From: Torreya grandis
Lineage: Eukaryota > Streptophyta > Pinopsida > Cupressales > Taxaceae
Length of the DNA: 64,000 nt
Direction: 5' to 3'
Assembly: GCA_037957365.1 (NCBI GenBank)
Contig: JARHVA010004808.1
Location: 737,001 to 801,000 of the forward strand
This document shows positions 12,713 through 25,559 of this stretch, piece by piece (the first letter of the stretch is position 1; the number at the start of each line of letters is the position of its first letter). The notes beneath the pieces are model-generated. The model did no database searches. It was not told where the DNA came from and saw only the letters and a program-made list of their open reading frames with translations. The position numbers and the translations under genes are program-made.

Positions 12713-13085
12713 CTATGATAGGTGAGAGGGATCAGGTGAGGACCTCATTAAGCTTGGTGACCCAAGAGAGAGACACCTTGATATAGAGGGGAGGAGTAGT
12801 GGCAGCACTAGTAGGACCACTAAGTATTATCCCTATAGCACTTTATTTGGCCATAATGGAGAAGTTGAGGTATTATGAGGCCATATTTTTGACACAGTGT
12901 CTTGATCAGCCCTAATGGGGTGAGTACAAAACTAGATTATAAAGTGGCACAGTTATCATGACTTAAGGTTAGTGGGCCACTTTGGTGGGTGGATAAGTAG
13001 GCATCTTAAGATGATAGGCACTAGATGGCAGTCGTAGTATAGGTGGGGCTAGTGGTAGTGGTGCCTTAGGGGCATTATGTGATAT

Positions 13086-13560
13086 GATATGATGTATAGA
13101 TATAGATGTACATGATTTTGATACCAACCTATGTGCTGATGTAGTGAGATGTACATGTATGTATGTATGTATGTATGTATGTATATATAATTTATGATGA
13201 TGATTTATATATAGATGTGATGTATGTTTCATGGTCCATGGTGTGCATGTTTTGATGTTTTATGCTTATGCTTATGAGATGTGGACCCAGTAGCTTAGGC
13301 ATGTGATGATTTATGGTTGATGTTTTGTTTTGTTCATGGATATGATGTTTATGATCATGGATGGCTTGATTATGTTTATTGATGTGGTTTATGTGATTAT
13401 GATGTGATTTATGAGTAGAGATAGGATGATACTCATGGTTATAGATATGTGATGTGGTTTATTTCATTGATTATAGATGTGATGTTTCAAATATGGTTAT
13501 GATTATGTGATTATTTATTTTATGGTTATGATGTTTAATGAAAGCACATAAAGTAAGTTA
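13086..13560. repeat. (ATGT)n microsatellite and GATGTGGTTTATG-rich tail
   Basis: An (ATGT)7 tract lies at 13155-13183, followed by loosely repeated GATGTGGTTTATG / GGTTATGATGTTTAT words to about 13550. Open frames on the minus strand here come from the repeat only. Confidence 0.7.
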
Positions 13561-16500
13561 GATGAAAAAATAGATGTGGGAAAAAAGATAAGAATCACGA
13601 GACATATGTCTACATGAACCAATAATGAGAGGATAAAGAAAACGCATGATGTTTTTTCATTGGTGAGGATAAAACAAAACTAAAGTTAGATTGGCTAAGG
13701 AAACATAATCCTTTTTAATGCTTCACATTAGCATGCTTTGGTTGATAAAAAGGTGTCTTGATCATATTGTGTTACGTAAGCTCATAATCCCTTGATTTGT
13801 AAATGGTATAAATGGGAGATGGGTGGTACGTGAAGGGTAAATGGGTGATAGGTAAGGTAACCTTATATGGGTTAGTTTAACCCTTTTATAGGTGACCTAA
13901 AAATCATATTATATAAGTCCATGTCTTCATACAAGGTGTAGATTGAATGATATGGGAAGTCTACTAATGCTAGATATGAAAGTTGATTGCAACTTTCTTG
14001 GGATAGCTTGTTCTAATTTTGATATAGGGTCTTTTGTTATTGCTATTATTTTGATAAGTTTGTGAATCTGATCAATGCAGGAAGATTCAAATGATTAATT
14101 TTGACAAATTTGACTTATCCATCCTTCAAGGGAGTGGTCTAAATTTGGGTTTGTTTATCTGGTAGTTATCCTTCAAGGGAGTAGTCTATCTTTTAAGTAA
14201 TTGAGTTTGGGTAGTTGTCCTTCAAGGGAGTAGTTTGCAATGTTAAAGACACGTGACCTAAGTGATTTTTTGGTATCCCAAATTACTTTGATGCTGGGTT
14301 TAGACATGGAATATAGGCTTAGATGTTTACCTTTATGAGGGTAAAATTTTAGCATAAAAGGTTAATGATAGGTGAAAGGGGTGGTTTTGAGAAATAATGA
14401 CCATGTGATTTTGTCTTATTCGAGATGAAAAGTATCCATGAGAACCATGATATGGGTAGAGCCATGGTACCCATATTTATGATTAGGCTATAACTGTGAT
14501 GGTTGATCACATGGTTCTATGTTTTAATTGATTTTCTTAAAAGGGATAGGGATAGGTAAGTGAAGGTGAAAGTCTCATGAATCACAGGATGAACTTAAGT
14601 TAAACAAGAAGGTGAGTTTGATCCTTGTTTTAACAAAATAAAGGATACAAATGCAAAACATTGATAGGCAAAAGTTCTAGTTTTCCTTTGAGAGAGTATA
14701 AATGGTAAGCTCATAATCCATACTTATGGGTTATGATGTAGGGTCCAATCCAATTGAAATCAAATTTTCCTCTTTTGCTTTTCTTCATATTGTGTACATG
14801 TTTATTTTCCTTCAGGATGAGGTCTTTGATATTGAATTCTCATTCTTTTAGGTGCTTATTATAGGCATGCTTGATTTTCTCTTGGTATACATGAAGATGG
14901 TTAAACATCTCTAGGTGATTCTTGTCAAGTATCTCAAGTCATGTTAGATGTTATTGACAATAGTCACTCTCAAAAATGATGTCTTGTAAGCATATGTAAA
15001 AAGAGGGAATATAGACTTTGAAAGGCAAAACTACCTATGAACATTAGTTTGTGTGGATGATTGAAAGGTATAAAATACATTAGGATAATAAATCTATTTG
15101 ATATCATTGAGGTCTTAATCCTAAGCTAAGAGTATCAAATTAAAGGACCAGTAGTGGTTATAAGTCATATTGGGTACTCACAAGTCTACCTAAGTGACTA
15201 AGGAATCTCAAATCTTGAGATAGCAATGTTGTATATGTGGTTTTAAGGTTAGATAAGATTTTAAATCTTTAATACATTGAGTCCAAAGAGAGTCTAAATA
15301 ACTTTGAGGACAAGGAAACTAAATAGGGGTTAAAAGGGCTAATTATCTATAACACAATCTAAACACAGTCTTACCTAGGCTAGTTTAATGGTTTTCTTGA
15401 AAGAGTAAAATTTTAAAGGAGATTGATATAGTTGAATGTGATGATGTAGTTTTAATTTTGTTCCATGAGTATCCCTCAGACTAAAATAGTTAAGGCAACA
15501 CAATCAACCTTGTTCAGACAAATAATAGCCCAATTGCATACACAGTCCTTATTGGGCATTCAATTGAGTGATATGGTGCAGTATAGTTGAGTTGAGCCTT
15601 GAAAACCTTGAATTAATTTTTATGGACATACACAAACATTTAATTAGATCTTCAGACTCAGACAACAACCTAACATGCCCTGTTCTACCCCTACATAGGC
15701 CTAATTACACTAGCAAGATTACATAGTCAATCCTATGAAGAGTGAAGTGAGGACAGTTGAAGTTGAAATGATTTGTTGAGATATTTATAAGATGTTTAGG
15801 AACATGGCCAAACATTTCAATATTTTCTAAACCTTGAACAATAAATTAAAAGGTAAAACTATTGAGTTAGGTTCTCTCAGTTTAAATTGTAAACTCTAGA
15901 GATAGACAAATGAGAGTGTAGAGAAGTTTGATGAAGAAATAAGTTTTAAAATGATTATAAGAGGTCAAGGAAGATCTCACATATGTCATAAATTTCATTA
16001 TAACTTAGACTCAACTCAAGACAACCACCTACAAACTTCAAATTCTCTCATCCCTCACAGAATGCCCAGTTTCAACTCGAGAGACCAATTTCTCTTGCTT
16101 GGTATGGATCACACATGTTGCAAGGGAACCTAAGATTAGAGGGGAAGTTTAATACCCTAATATAATTGAATTTTTTTGAATTGTTTAGTCATTTCATTCT
16201 TTGAGATTTATTAGTAATCACTAAGAACCCAAACAACTTTCAAACTACCTAGAAGGGCTTTAAAGACCATGTGAGAGAGAAATGAAATTATATGCATATA
16301 TATGGATGATATGGACTTCCAAAACACCCATAAAATCTTCAAAACTGCCATGGCCATCCTCCCATTCAAATGTTTGGTATATTATTGTATGTAACCATAT
16401 GTAATAGGGCTAAAATGATTGATTTTTGATATTTTATACGTTTGTACAGTGATTTAGATTTTCAAATTTTGCATGGAGGTAAGGGAGGATGTTTTATAAT

Positions 16501-16985
16501 AAATCACATACTTTTTTAGGGTTTGAAACATGTGGGGAGGCTTTAGGAACATTTTTCACTCTCTTGGTAAGGAGGCCTAATTAAGAGAGAGAAAAGGTAG
16601 GAAAGGACATCTTCACTCACTCTCAAATCATGAAATTAAACTTGGAGATGTAAGGACATAGAGGGTACTAGAATATGCCTTTATATTCTCATTATCCTTT
16701 ATACTTTTATCTACACAAGGATGTTTACACAAAAAAGGCTACAAGGAATGAGGCCTAATTAGATATTTTGATAGAGAATGACTTGTTGGGGATAGTTTGA
16801 GACATGAAAATGGATTTTTTTAGGTATTATATGAGTAAAATAGGATATCCATGAATTTTTGATGAGCTAAAGTAACTAAAAATAAGTTTTGACACTTGTG
16901 TGCAAAATAGGCCTAATGAAATGAAGAGTCTTCTAGACAACTTGCATGAGAAAGAGGTGATGTTTCAAAGAGAGACTATTTGGGT
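13561..16985. other. Non-coding stretch, no gene seen
   Basis: A+T-rich sequence without a recognisable coding frame. The only internal order is a triple repeat at 14119-14235 (TCCTTCAAGGGAGTAGTCT, about 50 bp apart). Short open frames here have no family features. Confidence 0.5.
14119..14235. repeat. Three direct repeats TCCTTCAAGGGAGTAGT
   Basis: Near-identical 17- to 19-bp copies begin at about 14121, 14168 and 14218 with non-identical spacers. The stretch is too short to assign to a family. Confidence 0.7.
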
Positions 16986-16989
16986 CAAT

Positions 16990-17930
16990 TTAGAGGTGTC
17001 AAGATCAGAGATAATAGGTATAATAAATTAATATGACCATCAAGAAGGCCACTTGTCTTTCAACATGTCAAGACAAAGGGGAGTTTTAAGAAGCTAGTCA
17101 AGGTGTCAATCAACCATTTCAACTCCCATGCCAGTTGGAGGGTTGAATAATTTGAAGAGGAGCAACACATGTCATCTAATTCATATTGAGGGTGTTACCT
17201 AACTCTTCTCTTTTTTTTAACTCACATGACACTTATATACCTTCTCTCCCCTACACTCTTCTTCTATTCTCTCTCACATTCTCTATATATTGAGCCATTT
17301 TTGGCTAAGTTGGTATCCTCCACCTAGGTATGGATATGCCCTGCCCCTTTTTTCTAACTTTGATCAATAAAATAGATGATTTTTACCTCATTATATGACT
17401 ACATGTAGTGATAAAACTCTAAATGGTTGATCTCATCAAGTGTCTGTGTTGTCACCTTGTTTGTGTCATATTTATCTTACTTCATGTGGTTGTTTCTCTA
17501 TTGCAGGTTGTAATTAGTGTCATCAGGGGTCTATTATGGGTTTTTAAGTGGAATTAGTCCTTCCTCTCATCCTTAAAATTCCTTAACCTTATACAAAGCA
17601 TTGATGCAATAGACTCAATCTAGGATGTGTGTATGTTCATGTTGTCTTGTAGGTCTTAGTGCATTTGCAATGTGTGGTAGTGATCAACAAAATTTGATAC
17701 ATCACCAGTATATTTAGGTTTATTTCAATTTTTTATCCCCCTTTTAAAAATAATTAAGTATTGAAATTTATCTTAAGTGATTTATTAAGTGGAACTAGAC
17801 CTTCAATCTATAGGTTTACGCCTGCTATAAACAACCCATAGGTCTAAGGATAATCCTATGTTTCACCAAATTGGAGAAGTATAAATAACCTTTTCATAGG
17901 GTGAAAATTTTGATTATATCATGTCCTAGT
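16990..17930 (+). repeat. LTR-like fragment with TATA and U5-like module
   Basis: A pyrimidine-rich stretch with TATA-like sites (CTTATATACC near 17231, CTATATATTG near 17283) is followed by a module at 17770-17910 containing GTGGAACTAGACC, ACCCATAGGTCTAAGG and ATAGGGTGAAAATTTTGAT. The same module order recurs at about 29970-30120 and 30590-30735, also downstream of a TATA box. This suggests related R/U5 ends. No terminal repeats or target duplication were found. Confidence 0.35.
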
Positions 17931-17934
17931 GTTG

Positions 17935-19927
17935 AGAATTGTGATGCATAACAACATTGGTATGGGACACCTACCTAAAAATATTCAACACCATAATCTT
18001 TTTGAAATTTATCCTAATATTATAATTTGTAATATGTAATGACATAGGTATGGGAAACCTAACTCAAAATAAGCAACACCCAAAATATTTCCAAAACTTG
18101 TCCCAATGTGGTGAATCATGTCAAATAATGACATTAGTATTTAAAACCTAAATTATATTATGTAATAACCCAAATATTTATAATTTTTTTCCTAGTCTTA
18201 CAAATTAAGACACATAACAACATCAGAATGGGAATCCCAACTCATAATATGTAATGCTCAAAATATTTCTAATTTTTTTCCTAGTATTTTTAATTTCACC
18301 ACCCAAAGACATTGGTAGGGGTAACCCAACTTAAATTATGCAACACCCAAAATATTTTTGAAAATTATCCTAGTGTTATGAATTGTAGCATGTAATGACA
18401 TTGGTATGGTAATATTGACACAAAATATACAATACCAAAAATATTTTTAAAAAAATTCTTAGTGTTATGAATTATGATATGCAAATACATTACTATGAGA
18501 AAATTGACACAAAATATGCAACACTTGATATGTTTTTGAAATCTATCATAGTATTGTGAATTAGACTGTGCAGCAACATTTGTATACGAAACTTGACTCA
18601 AAATATGCAACACCCAAAATATTTACAAAATTTATCCTAGTGTTGTGAATTGCACCACACAATGATATTCATATAGGAAACTTAACACAAAATATGAAAC
18701 ACCCCAAATATTTCCAAAATTTGTATGTGTTATGATTTTTGACATGTAATGACATTGGTATTGGAAGCTCGAATAAAACTATGCCATACCCTAATTGTCT
18801 CAGTGTTATGAATTGTATTGTGTAAAGACTTTGTAGTGGAATTATGTCACATGTAATGAAATTGGTATGAGAAACCTAACCCAAAATATGAAACACCCCA
18901 AATTTTTTAAAATTTGTCCCATTGTTATAAATTATGCCATGCAATAATATTAGTACATCAAACTCGACTCAAAATATGCAACACCCAAATGTTTCATAAA
19001 TTTGTCATATTATTGCAAATTTCACTATGAAATAACATTCATAAGGGAAATCTGACTCAAAATATGCAACAAAATATTTCAAAAATTTGTCAAGTGTTGT
19101 TAATTTCCCCATGCATTGATATTTTCACCTAAGTAAAAATATTCAACACCCCAAATGTTTACAAAATTTATCCTTATGTTACAAATTGTGATGTGCAATG
19201 ACACTGGTAGTTAAACCTAACTCAAAATATGAAACACCACAAATATTTTTGATGTTTGTCCAATTATTGTGACTTAATACATGCAATGACATTGGTATAA
19301 GAATCCTAACTCAAAATAGGCAACACACCAAATATTTATCAAATTTGTCTTAGTGTTAAAAATTATGCCACACAACCACATTGGTATGTGAAACATGATT
19401 CAAAATATGTGACACCCCAAATGTTTCTAAAATTTATCCCAATGTTGTAAATTTCACCATACAACAGCACTACTATAGGAAAATTGACTCAAAGTATGCA
19501 AAATCCCAAATATTTTTGAAATTTGTCCCATTATTGTGAATGACATTGGGCAATGACACTAGTACGAGTAGCCCAACTCAAAATATGCAAGACCCCAAAT
19601 ATATTTGAATTTTTCCTAGTGTTGTAAATTATGACACATAAAGACTTTAGTATGGGAAACTCGACACTTAATTTGCAATACTCCATGTATTTATTAAATT
19701 TTTCCTAGTGTTAAGAATCGCACTATGCAATGACATTGGTATGGAAACTTGACTCAAAATATATAACACCCAAATATTTCCAAAATTTGTCCCAGTGTTG
19801 TGAATTGCATTGCATAATGACCTTTGTATGAGAAACCTATCCCAATATATGAAACACCCCAAACATTTCTAAAAATTTTCACAGTGTTATATATTTTACC
19901 ATGTAAAGACATTGGTATGGGAAACCT
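17935..19927. repeat. Satellite array, ~89-bp monomer, first block
   Basis: About 22 head-to-tail monomers. The core is CTCAAAATATGCAACACCCC followed by AAATATTT, AAATTTGTCC[CT]AGTGTTGTGAATT, then ATGCAATGACATTGGTATGG and GAAACC. Successive core positions at about 17979, 18069, 18158, 18248, 18337, 18425, 18513, 18603 and 18692 give a period of 88-90 bp; one unit near 18781-18887 is longer. Copies differ from each other by perhaps 10-30 percent, so the array is old. All short open frames inside it are artefacts. Confidence 0.9.
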
Positions 19928-20259
19928 GGATATATTTTTCCTAGATTTACATAGATTTGACACAAAATAAAATAAACCTTCACATTAAACTAATAATAGT
20001 CTTTGTTTTTATTCATACAAGATACCAATATAATAGTAAGAGATTACATATATAGAGGTAAAATATCCTACAAATGTGAGGTCTATTCTCATCCACAAAT
20101 TGCTTATCTCTCTTAACTTATCTTGATAATAACTCTTTCAAATCCTCACATAAACCTATCTAAATTAGTTGTTACTCACGTAAAATTCAAACACACAATA
20201 TATTTTAATTCTCATACATTAATAATGTATGTAATAATAATTATTTTCCCAACAAAACT
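19928..20259. mobile_element. ~330-bp insertion inside the satellite
   Basis: The monomer phase breaks after GGGAAACCT and resumes with CAAAACTAAGTCAAAATATG, leaving about 330 bp of unrelated A+T-rich sequence. AAACCT before and AAAACT after could be a diverged target duplication. A perfect 9-bp inverted repeat (CATACATTA, one base, TAATGTATG) lies at 20213-20231. There is no coding frame and no obvious terminal inverted repeats, so the element class (MITE, SINE or solo fragment) is unknown. Confidence 0.4.
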
Positions 20260-21125
20260 AAGTCAAAATATGCATCACCCCATATATTTATAAAACTTTT
20301 CCTAGTGTTGTGGATTGTACTACATAAAGACATTGCATTGTTGTGAATTATGTTACATAATGACATTGGTATGAGAAACCTGACCCAAATTATGAAACAC
20401 CCCAAATATTTTTGAAATTTGTCCCATTATGTGAATTATTCCATGAAATTACATTGGTATATAAAAACTCAAAATATGCAACACTCCATATATTTCATAA
20501 TTTTGTCCTAATGTTGCAAATTGAACTACACAATAACATTCATAAGGTAAATCCAACTAAAAATATGTAACTCCCCATATATTTTATAAATTTGTCCAAG
20601 TGTTATGAATTACACTGTGTAATGACATTGGTAAGTGAAACCTAACTAAAATTTTACAACGCCCCAAATATTTCCAAAAAAAATCTTTATGTTATGAATT
20701 TCACTATAGATGACATTGGTATGGAAAACTTGACTCAAAATATGCAACACCACAAATATTTATAAAATTTGTCCCATAATTGTGAATTTAAACATATAAC
20801 AACACTAGTATAATAATCCCAACTCAAAATATGTAACATGCCAAATATTTTTGAAATTTATCCTAGTGTTGTGAATTATGCCACACAACCACATTGGTAT
20901 GGGAAACCCAAATCAAAATATGCAACACCCAAAATGTTTCTAAAATTTATCCTAGTGTTGAAAATTTCACCATTTAATGACATTGGTACAAGAAACCCAA
21001 CTCAAAATATGAAACATCCAAAATATTTCTAAAATTTGTCCCATTATTGTGAATTACATCATGCAATGACATTGATATGGGAAACCTAACTCAAAATATG
21101 AAACACCCCAAATATTTTTAAACTG
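20260..21125. repeat. Satellite array, ~89-bp monomer, second block
   Basis: The array resumes after the insertion with about ten more monomers in the same orientation and ends where TTCACCCATGTTAAAATCC begins. The unit at about 20300-20340 is shortened. Confidence 0.88.
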
Positions 21126-21139
21126 TGTCCAAATGTTGT

Positions 21140-22670
21140 CTTCACCCATGTTAAAATCCTAGAATAATCAGCTCTTTAGACCCTCTATAGTTCAATTACA
21201 AAAAAAATAGCAAAATAGCCTACTTGCTGCCCTACAAGCATTTTCAAAAAAAGTGCATATTTTGAGTTCTACTAAATGAAACCTATTGAAAAAGAAATGT
21301 AGGTATTTTTTTATGTCCTTAAAGTTTTGAAATTAGCCTCAAGTATGCAAAGTTCATGAGGAGGGACAAAGAGCTAAAACATAAGTTTGTACCATGAGTG
21401 AAATTAGGGCTCTTGACTGGGTTGCATGATTTTTGAGTTTATGAGAGTCTCTTGACCATTTTGGGAAGCTTTTCATGCTTTGGAAGTGTTTTAATAACCT
21501 TCCACCACCCATCTAAGAATTCTCATGGTGATCTGAAAATTTCTCAAATAGGATACTAATCCAAGTGAAAGGAATGTAAATATGTTATTATATGTAAAAT
21601 ATCATTGTAAAATCCAAGAAAGACTACATATAACATATATTAAGTGGTTAGATCATGACATCTTTCCAAATGAATAGGTTTCATAGCAAATTAAGGCATG
21701 TTTAGATGAGATTTTACAAAGTACTATGTCGGATTATGTGTTTCTAGCCAAGTGGGCCATGTAACAAGGTGTTAAATCCATACCAAAATCTCTTTTATCC
21801 TTCTCAAGACCAAAATCATGTTCATATATAAGGTAAAATTATAAACAATGTAAAATATTGCTCAAGAACTCCGTCGATTCAATCACAAGCAAAGAAGGTT
21901 AGAAGGTTAAGTGTTGGTTCATGGAGGAGAGATAATGTTATGACTAGTGATCTTAGGGGTTTAATGGAACCCATATTCCATAAAAAATTGTGGTAATATT
22001 TTTGAGATTTAAAAAAAGGCGCAGGACCTTATGAACAATCGCTAACAAGCTTAGCACCTCTAAAACCCTTACAAACCTGAATAGTTCAATTTTCTCCTTT
22101 TGATAGCATATTTGAGATTGATGGATGCATTATGGTATTTACATATCACTCTCAAAGGATATATTAATCCTTAAAACACCATACTTCAAGCATGTAACCT
22201 TGATCATAACTCCATTAGCAATCAAATCTCATTTTGTTGTTTCTTAACATGACGGGCATATATGGAGGTTATGAAAATTTTTTAGAGAAGATGGGGATTA
22301 AAGATGTATTTTAATGGTATATAAACATCAAAAATTATGTGATAACATCATTATAATATATTTTAATCACCTAAACAACTCAAACCAATAATTCATTAAC
22401 CCATTCAATAAGATTTCTCCTTTTTTCTTGATTTATGGGTTGTAGCAGGCCTAGAAAGAGTATTTTTTGTAACTTTATTGATTGATTGAATGAATTAAAT
22501 ATTTTTAATATATATATATAAGTCTTATTAGGTATTTATACCCCATAAAACTCAAGATATGCCCATTTCTCTCTCTCTAGGTTCATTATTCCTAATTTCT
22601 AAGTTGTTGTAGACCTAAAAATGAGTGTTTGTTATATTATTTATGCTTTATCATGAAAAAATAGTGATTT
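21140..22670. repeat. Segmental repeat unit A1-B1
   Basis: The left submodule A (21140-21590; landmarks AAAATCCTAGAATAATCA, GTGCATATTTTGAGTT, TCTTGAC, GGATACTAA) recurs at 22680-23150 and 26620-27060. The right submodule B (about 21660-22670; landmarks GTGTTGGTTCATGGAG, ACTAGTGATCTTAGGGG, TTTCTCCTTTTGATAGC) recurs at 25560-26615. No coding frame. Together this looks like a former A-B-A-B-A tandem. Confidence 0.75.
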
Positions 22671-22679
22671 TAATGGTTA

Positions 22680-23150
22680 TATGGTTTAATCCAAGTTAAA
22701 ATAAAAAAATAATGAGCTCTTGAATCCCTTTGGAGTATAAAATATATATTTTTAACAAACTAGTCTGCTTTCTGCCCTATAAGCCTAGTCTTCACAAAAA
22801 AGTACATATTTTGAGTTATACTTAATGAAACCTCTTGAAAATTTACATTTAGGTATATTTTTATTTAATTTAATTTATTTAATTGTTATAAAAAATTTAT
22901 ATTTCATGAGATAATATAAAAATATAAAACATAGGTTTTTACCATCAAGGAAGTTAGGGTTCTTAACTAGTTTGCATTGTTTTTGAGTTTGTGAGAGTCA
23001 CTTGACTAGTTTGGGAAGATTTTAAATCTTGGAAAGAGGTTTAATATCCTTCCAAAACCCATCTAATAATTCCTCATGGTGATATTATAATCTCTTAAAT
23101 AGGATACTAAGCCAAGTAAAGATTGCCCTCTCACTTGCATTGAAGAAATG
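22680..23150. repeat. Segmental repeat, submodule A2
   Basis: Second copy of submodule A, about 1530 bp after A1. The match to the third copy continues through CACTTGCATTGAAGAAAT to about 23150, where homology to the next unit stops. Confidence 0.7.
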
Positions 23151-23154
23151 GAAG

Positions 23155-25555
23155 TACAGACCTTATTAAGCTCATTAAAGGCATAAAAACTAAGGGATAT
23201 ATTTTATTATTATTTCATTTATATATCCATAATTTATAGTCTCCTCAAAATACCACTTTCATGAATCACATCTTGACTAAGTTTGCCTTGGTTATAGGTG
23301 GAGGTTTTCCCCTATTTAGCAGTGTGTAGGGTAGAATAATCATATCCTCTTGACCATAATGTTTTATAGAATTCTTTAATCCTAAAAATATTGTATCAAT
23401 GATGTTAATTGTATGGATAGGTATTGATATGTGTATGTATTATGGGAATCGATGAAACTAAGAAAAAAGTGGAAAGATAAGCTTATAAAATGGTGAAAAC
23501 GTAGTGACAAGGATGTGAAAGTGAAATGAAGTATGGAGTGAGAATGGAAAATATTTATAATGTCAAGATATTAATGAGGATAATTAGGTAATAATAATAA
23601 TATATATCATTTTGGAGTCATTTGAGCTAGTATACACTGTCAAAAATGAAACCTAAGAATCATCTAAATACCTTAACAAAAGCTAAGTTTCCTTAACCTT
23701 TGCTAAATTGAGACTATGAGGATGTTTTGGGATGATTGAATGTCTTTAATGGGGATTGACCTTGAGGAACATTGTTTCACTTTAATTAAGTACATCTGAC
23801 ATGAATTAAACCCTAAAAATCAAATATCAACAAATCTTGATATTATTGGATCCTCATGAACCATACAACCTTCCTCTATTTGCTTACAGACTGTAAATTA
23901 GCAGTGTATATCTTCTTTAGATCCACGTACCCTCACACATGTGGAAATAAGTTTATTAATTTCATGTAAAGGTGGTTCATACTCCTAAAAAGATCCAAAA
24001 ACTTCCATTTTTTCGTCATCATGCTCAGGAGAGGAGAAAACTCATAAAATTGGTTATTTGCCTGAATGTCGAAGCCATAACAAGTACCTTAAATTGTAAA
24101 GGATTACTCATAAAGGATATAGATCTAAATTAATGAAAAATTACCAAATATATAATCTCTCTTTGACCCCTTACTCTACCCAAAATTATATATCTTGATA
24201 TTCTCTCTCATGGTCGTACCATCTACAAACCTAAAGGTCTCTCTTGAGCTATAAAAAAACTATGTGGTGTTTGGGAATTAGTTTGAGCCTGTATGAGATA
24301 ATTTTACCATAAATATTTTCTAAAATTTTAGGAATATTTAACATAAATAAATATTAATTAATTAAATATGGAAATAAAATGCATAAAACATAACACAGTA
24401 GAGACATAGATTTAACATGGTTCACCCAATATTGGCTACATCCACACAGAAATAGTTAGTCCTTATTATTCAGTCTCAAAAATGAAGGGAAAACCAAAAA
24501 TACATCCACTAAAATGTCATCTTCACTCACACACAGTATGCCACTATGATTACCATGCCCTCATATCAAAGGAGGGTTACATATTAATGCAAAAGTGCAC
24601 AAACATAATTTCTACCATTAGATTAGTGACCTAATAGTGAACGGTCCATATTTACTATGAAATTATAATATTTTATAATGTCACCACCCCTTAGACCCCC
24701 ATGTAAACCCTATTTGGGGGTTTTTTCCCCACACACATCCCTCCTATCAGTAACTGGGCATTATAATAAGATCAAGCTCCACCATCCAACATAAAACACT
24801 TATCACAAAACCTTTTTCAAATTCTTGGCCTCTAACGTATGGAAAAGTTTGTACAAATCCATACTCCCTACATGAAATGCATGAAAATGGCCTTTTTATT
24901 GCATTTTTTTCACACTTCAAGATTTGGGCCACCAATTTAGGGAAATATGAAGAAGATTACAAGTCAAATAGCTTATTAAAATAAGCAATAATTATATTTT
25001 AGAGTAAAATGGGGTATTTTGTCATGTGGGAACTCTTTAATACCCAAAATACACTTTATATCTACATAAATAAATACTTCAAAAGCATAATACTTGTGTA
25101 TTAAGTAAATTACATGAATATGAATGTGTTTAAAAGTATTATGTATGATTTAGTGGCCTTTTGAGGTGTAATTTTGGCATTTTAAGACCAAAATCTTCCT
25201 TTTAGGAAATATATGCATAGCATCACAAAGGATATTTGCCACTAAAAATCATGAAAAGTACATTATACCTTATTAAAATTTTATCCATGAGGACTTTATG
25301 TATATTCACCACCTTTCAAAGCTTATAACCCACTATGCTAGAAAATATTGAATATATCAGTGAGTCATTAGCTACCACCTCACATATATCTCCATCAAGG
25401 CACTTTAGATCACAAGACCACTTTAATTATTTGTCAAAACATCACAATGACACTTAAAACCATTTACATGACATTGATACATACTCCCTTCACTTAATAG
25501 CTAATTGACATTATGATGGCCATGAAAAGTTTTCAATTTTAAGGGTTGGCATTTA
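23155..25555. other. Non-coding interruption of the A-B repeat
   Basis: About 2.4 kb without a counterpart in the neighbouring repeat copies and without a coding frame. It separates A2 from B2, so it is either an insertion or the trace of a rearrangement. A possible old Copia-type LTR piece lies at 24340-24740. Confidence 0.45.
24340..24740. repeat. Possible Copia-type LTR fragment
   Basis: ATTTAACATGGTTCACCC, then TTGGCTACATCCACA, resembles the ATTTAACGTGGTTC...CTACGTCCACGG string common in plant Ty1/copia LTRs. Only this resemblance supports it; ends are not defined. Confidence 0.25.
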
Positions 25556-25559
25556 GCCT

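Larger units (their letters stand above)
11340..13085 (+). pseudogene. Plant mobile domain (PMD) protein, transposon-type
   Basis: The plus-strand frame carries the plant mobile domain signature: MALIERWDLAMNTFLLP, then RELIILLEDVHRI and LIQGEL, equivalent to the family's AL-ERW---T-TF-LP-GE---TL-DV. Further on come WAHYTQHTLSL, FDRFQRHFSLVQGIPSPFSR, and VDSYVAWYEALYVLANFG, matching the later PMD segments (the R-x-F-G-x-x-Q-x-IP region and the D-Y-x-x-W-Y segment). A Gly/Ser-rich C-terminus follows. PMD proteins occur as host genes (MAIN/MAIL) and as passengers of plant transposons; here the repeat context and many stops (11397, 11495, 11612, 11668 and others) point to a dead transposon copy. 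The start is not fixed. A run of ATG repeats (11771-11800) and a heptapeptide repeat (12650-12712) interrupt it. Confidence 0.65.

Noticed and set aside
13086..13232. His/Tyr-rich minus-strand frame
   Set aside because: It is the translation of the (ATGT)n tract and flanking repeats.
18365..21032. Several 60-80 codon frames on both strands
   Set aside because: All lie inside the 89-bp satellite and repeat with its monomer.
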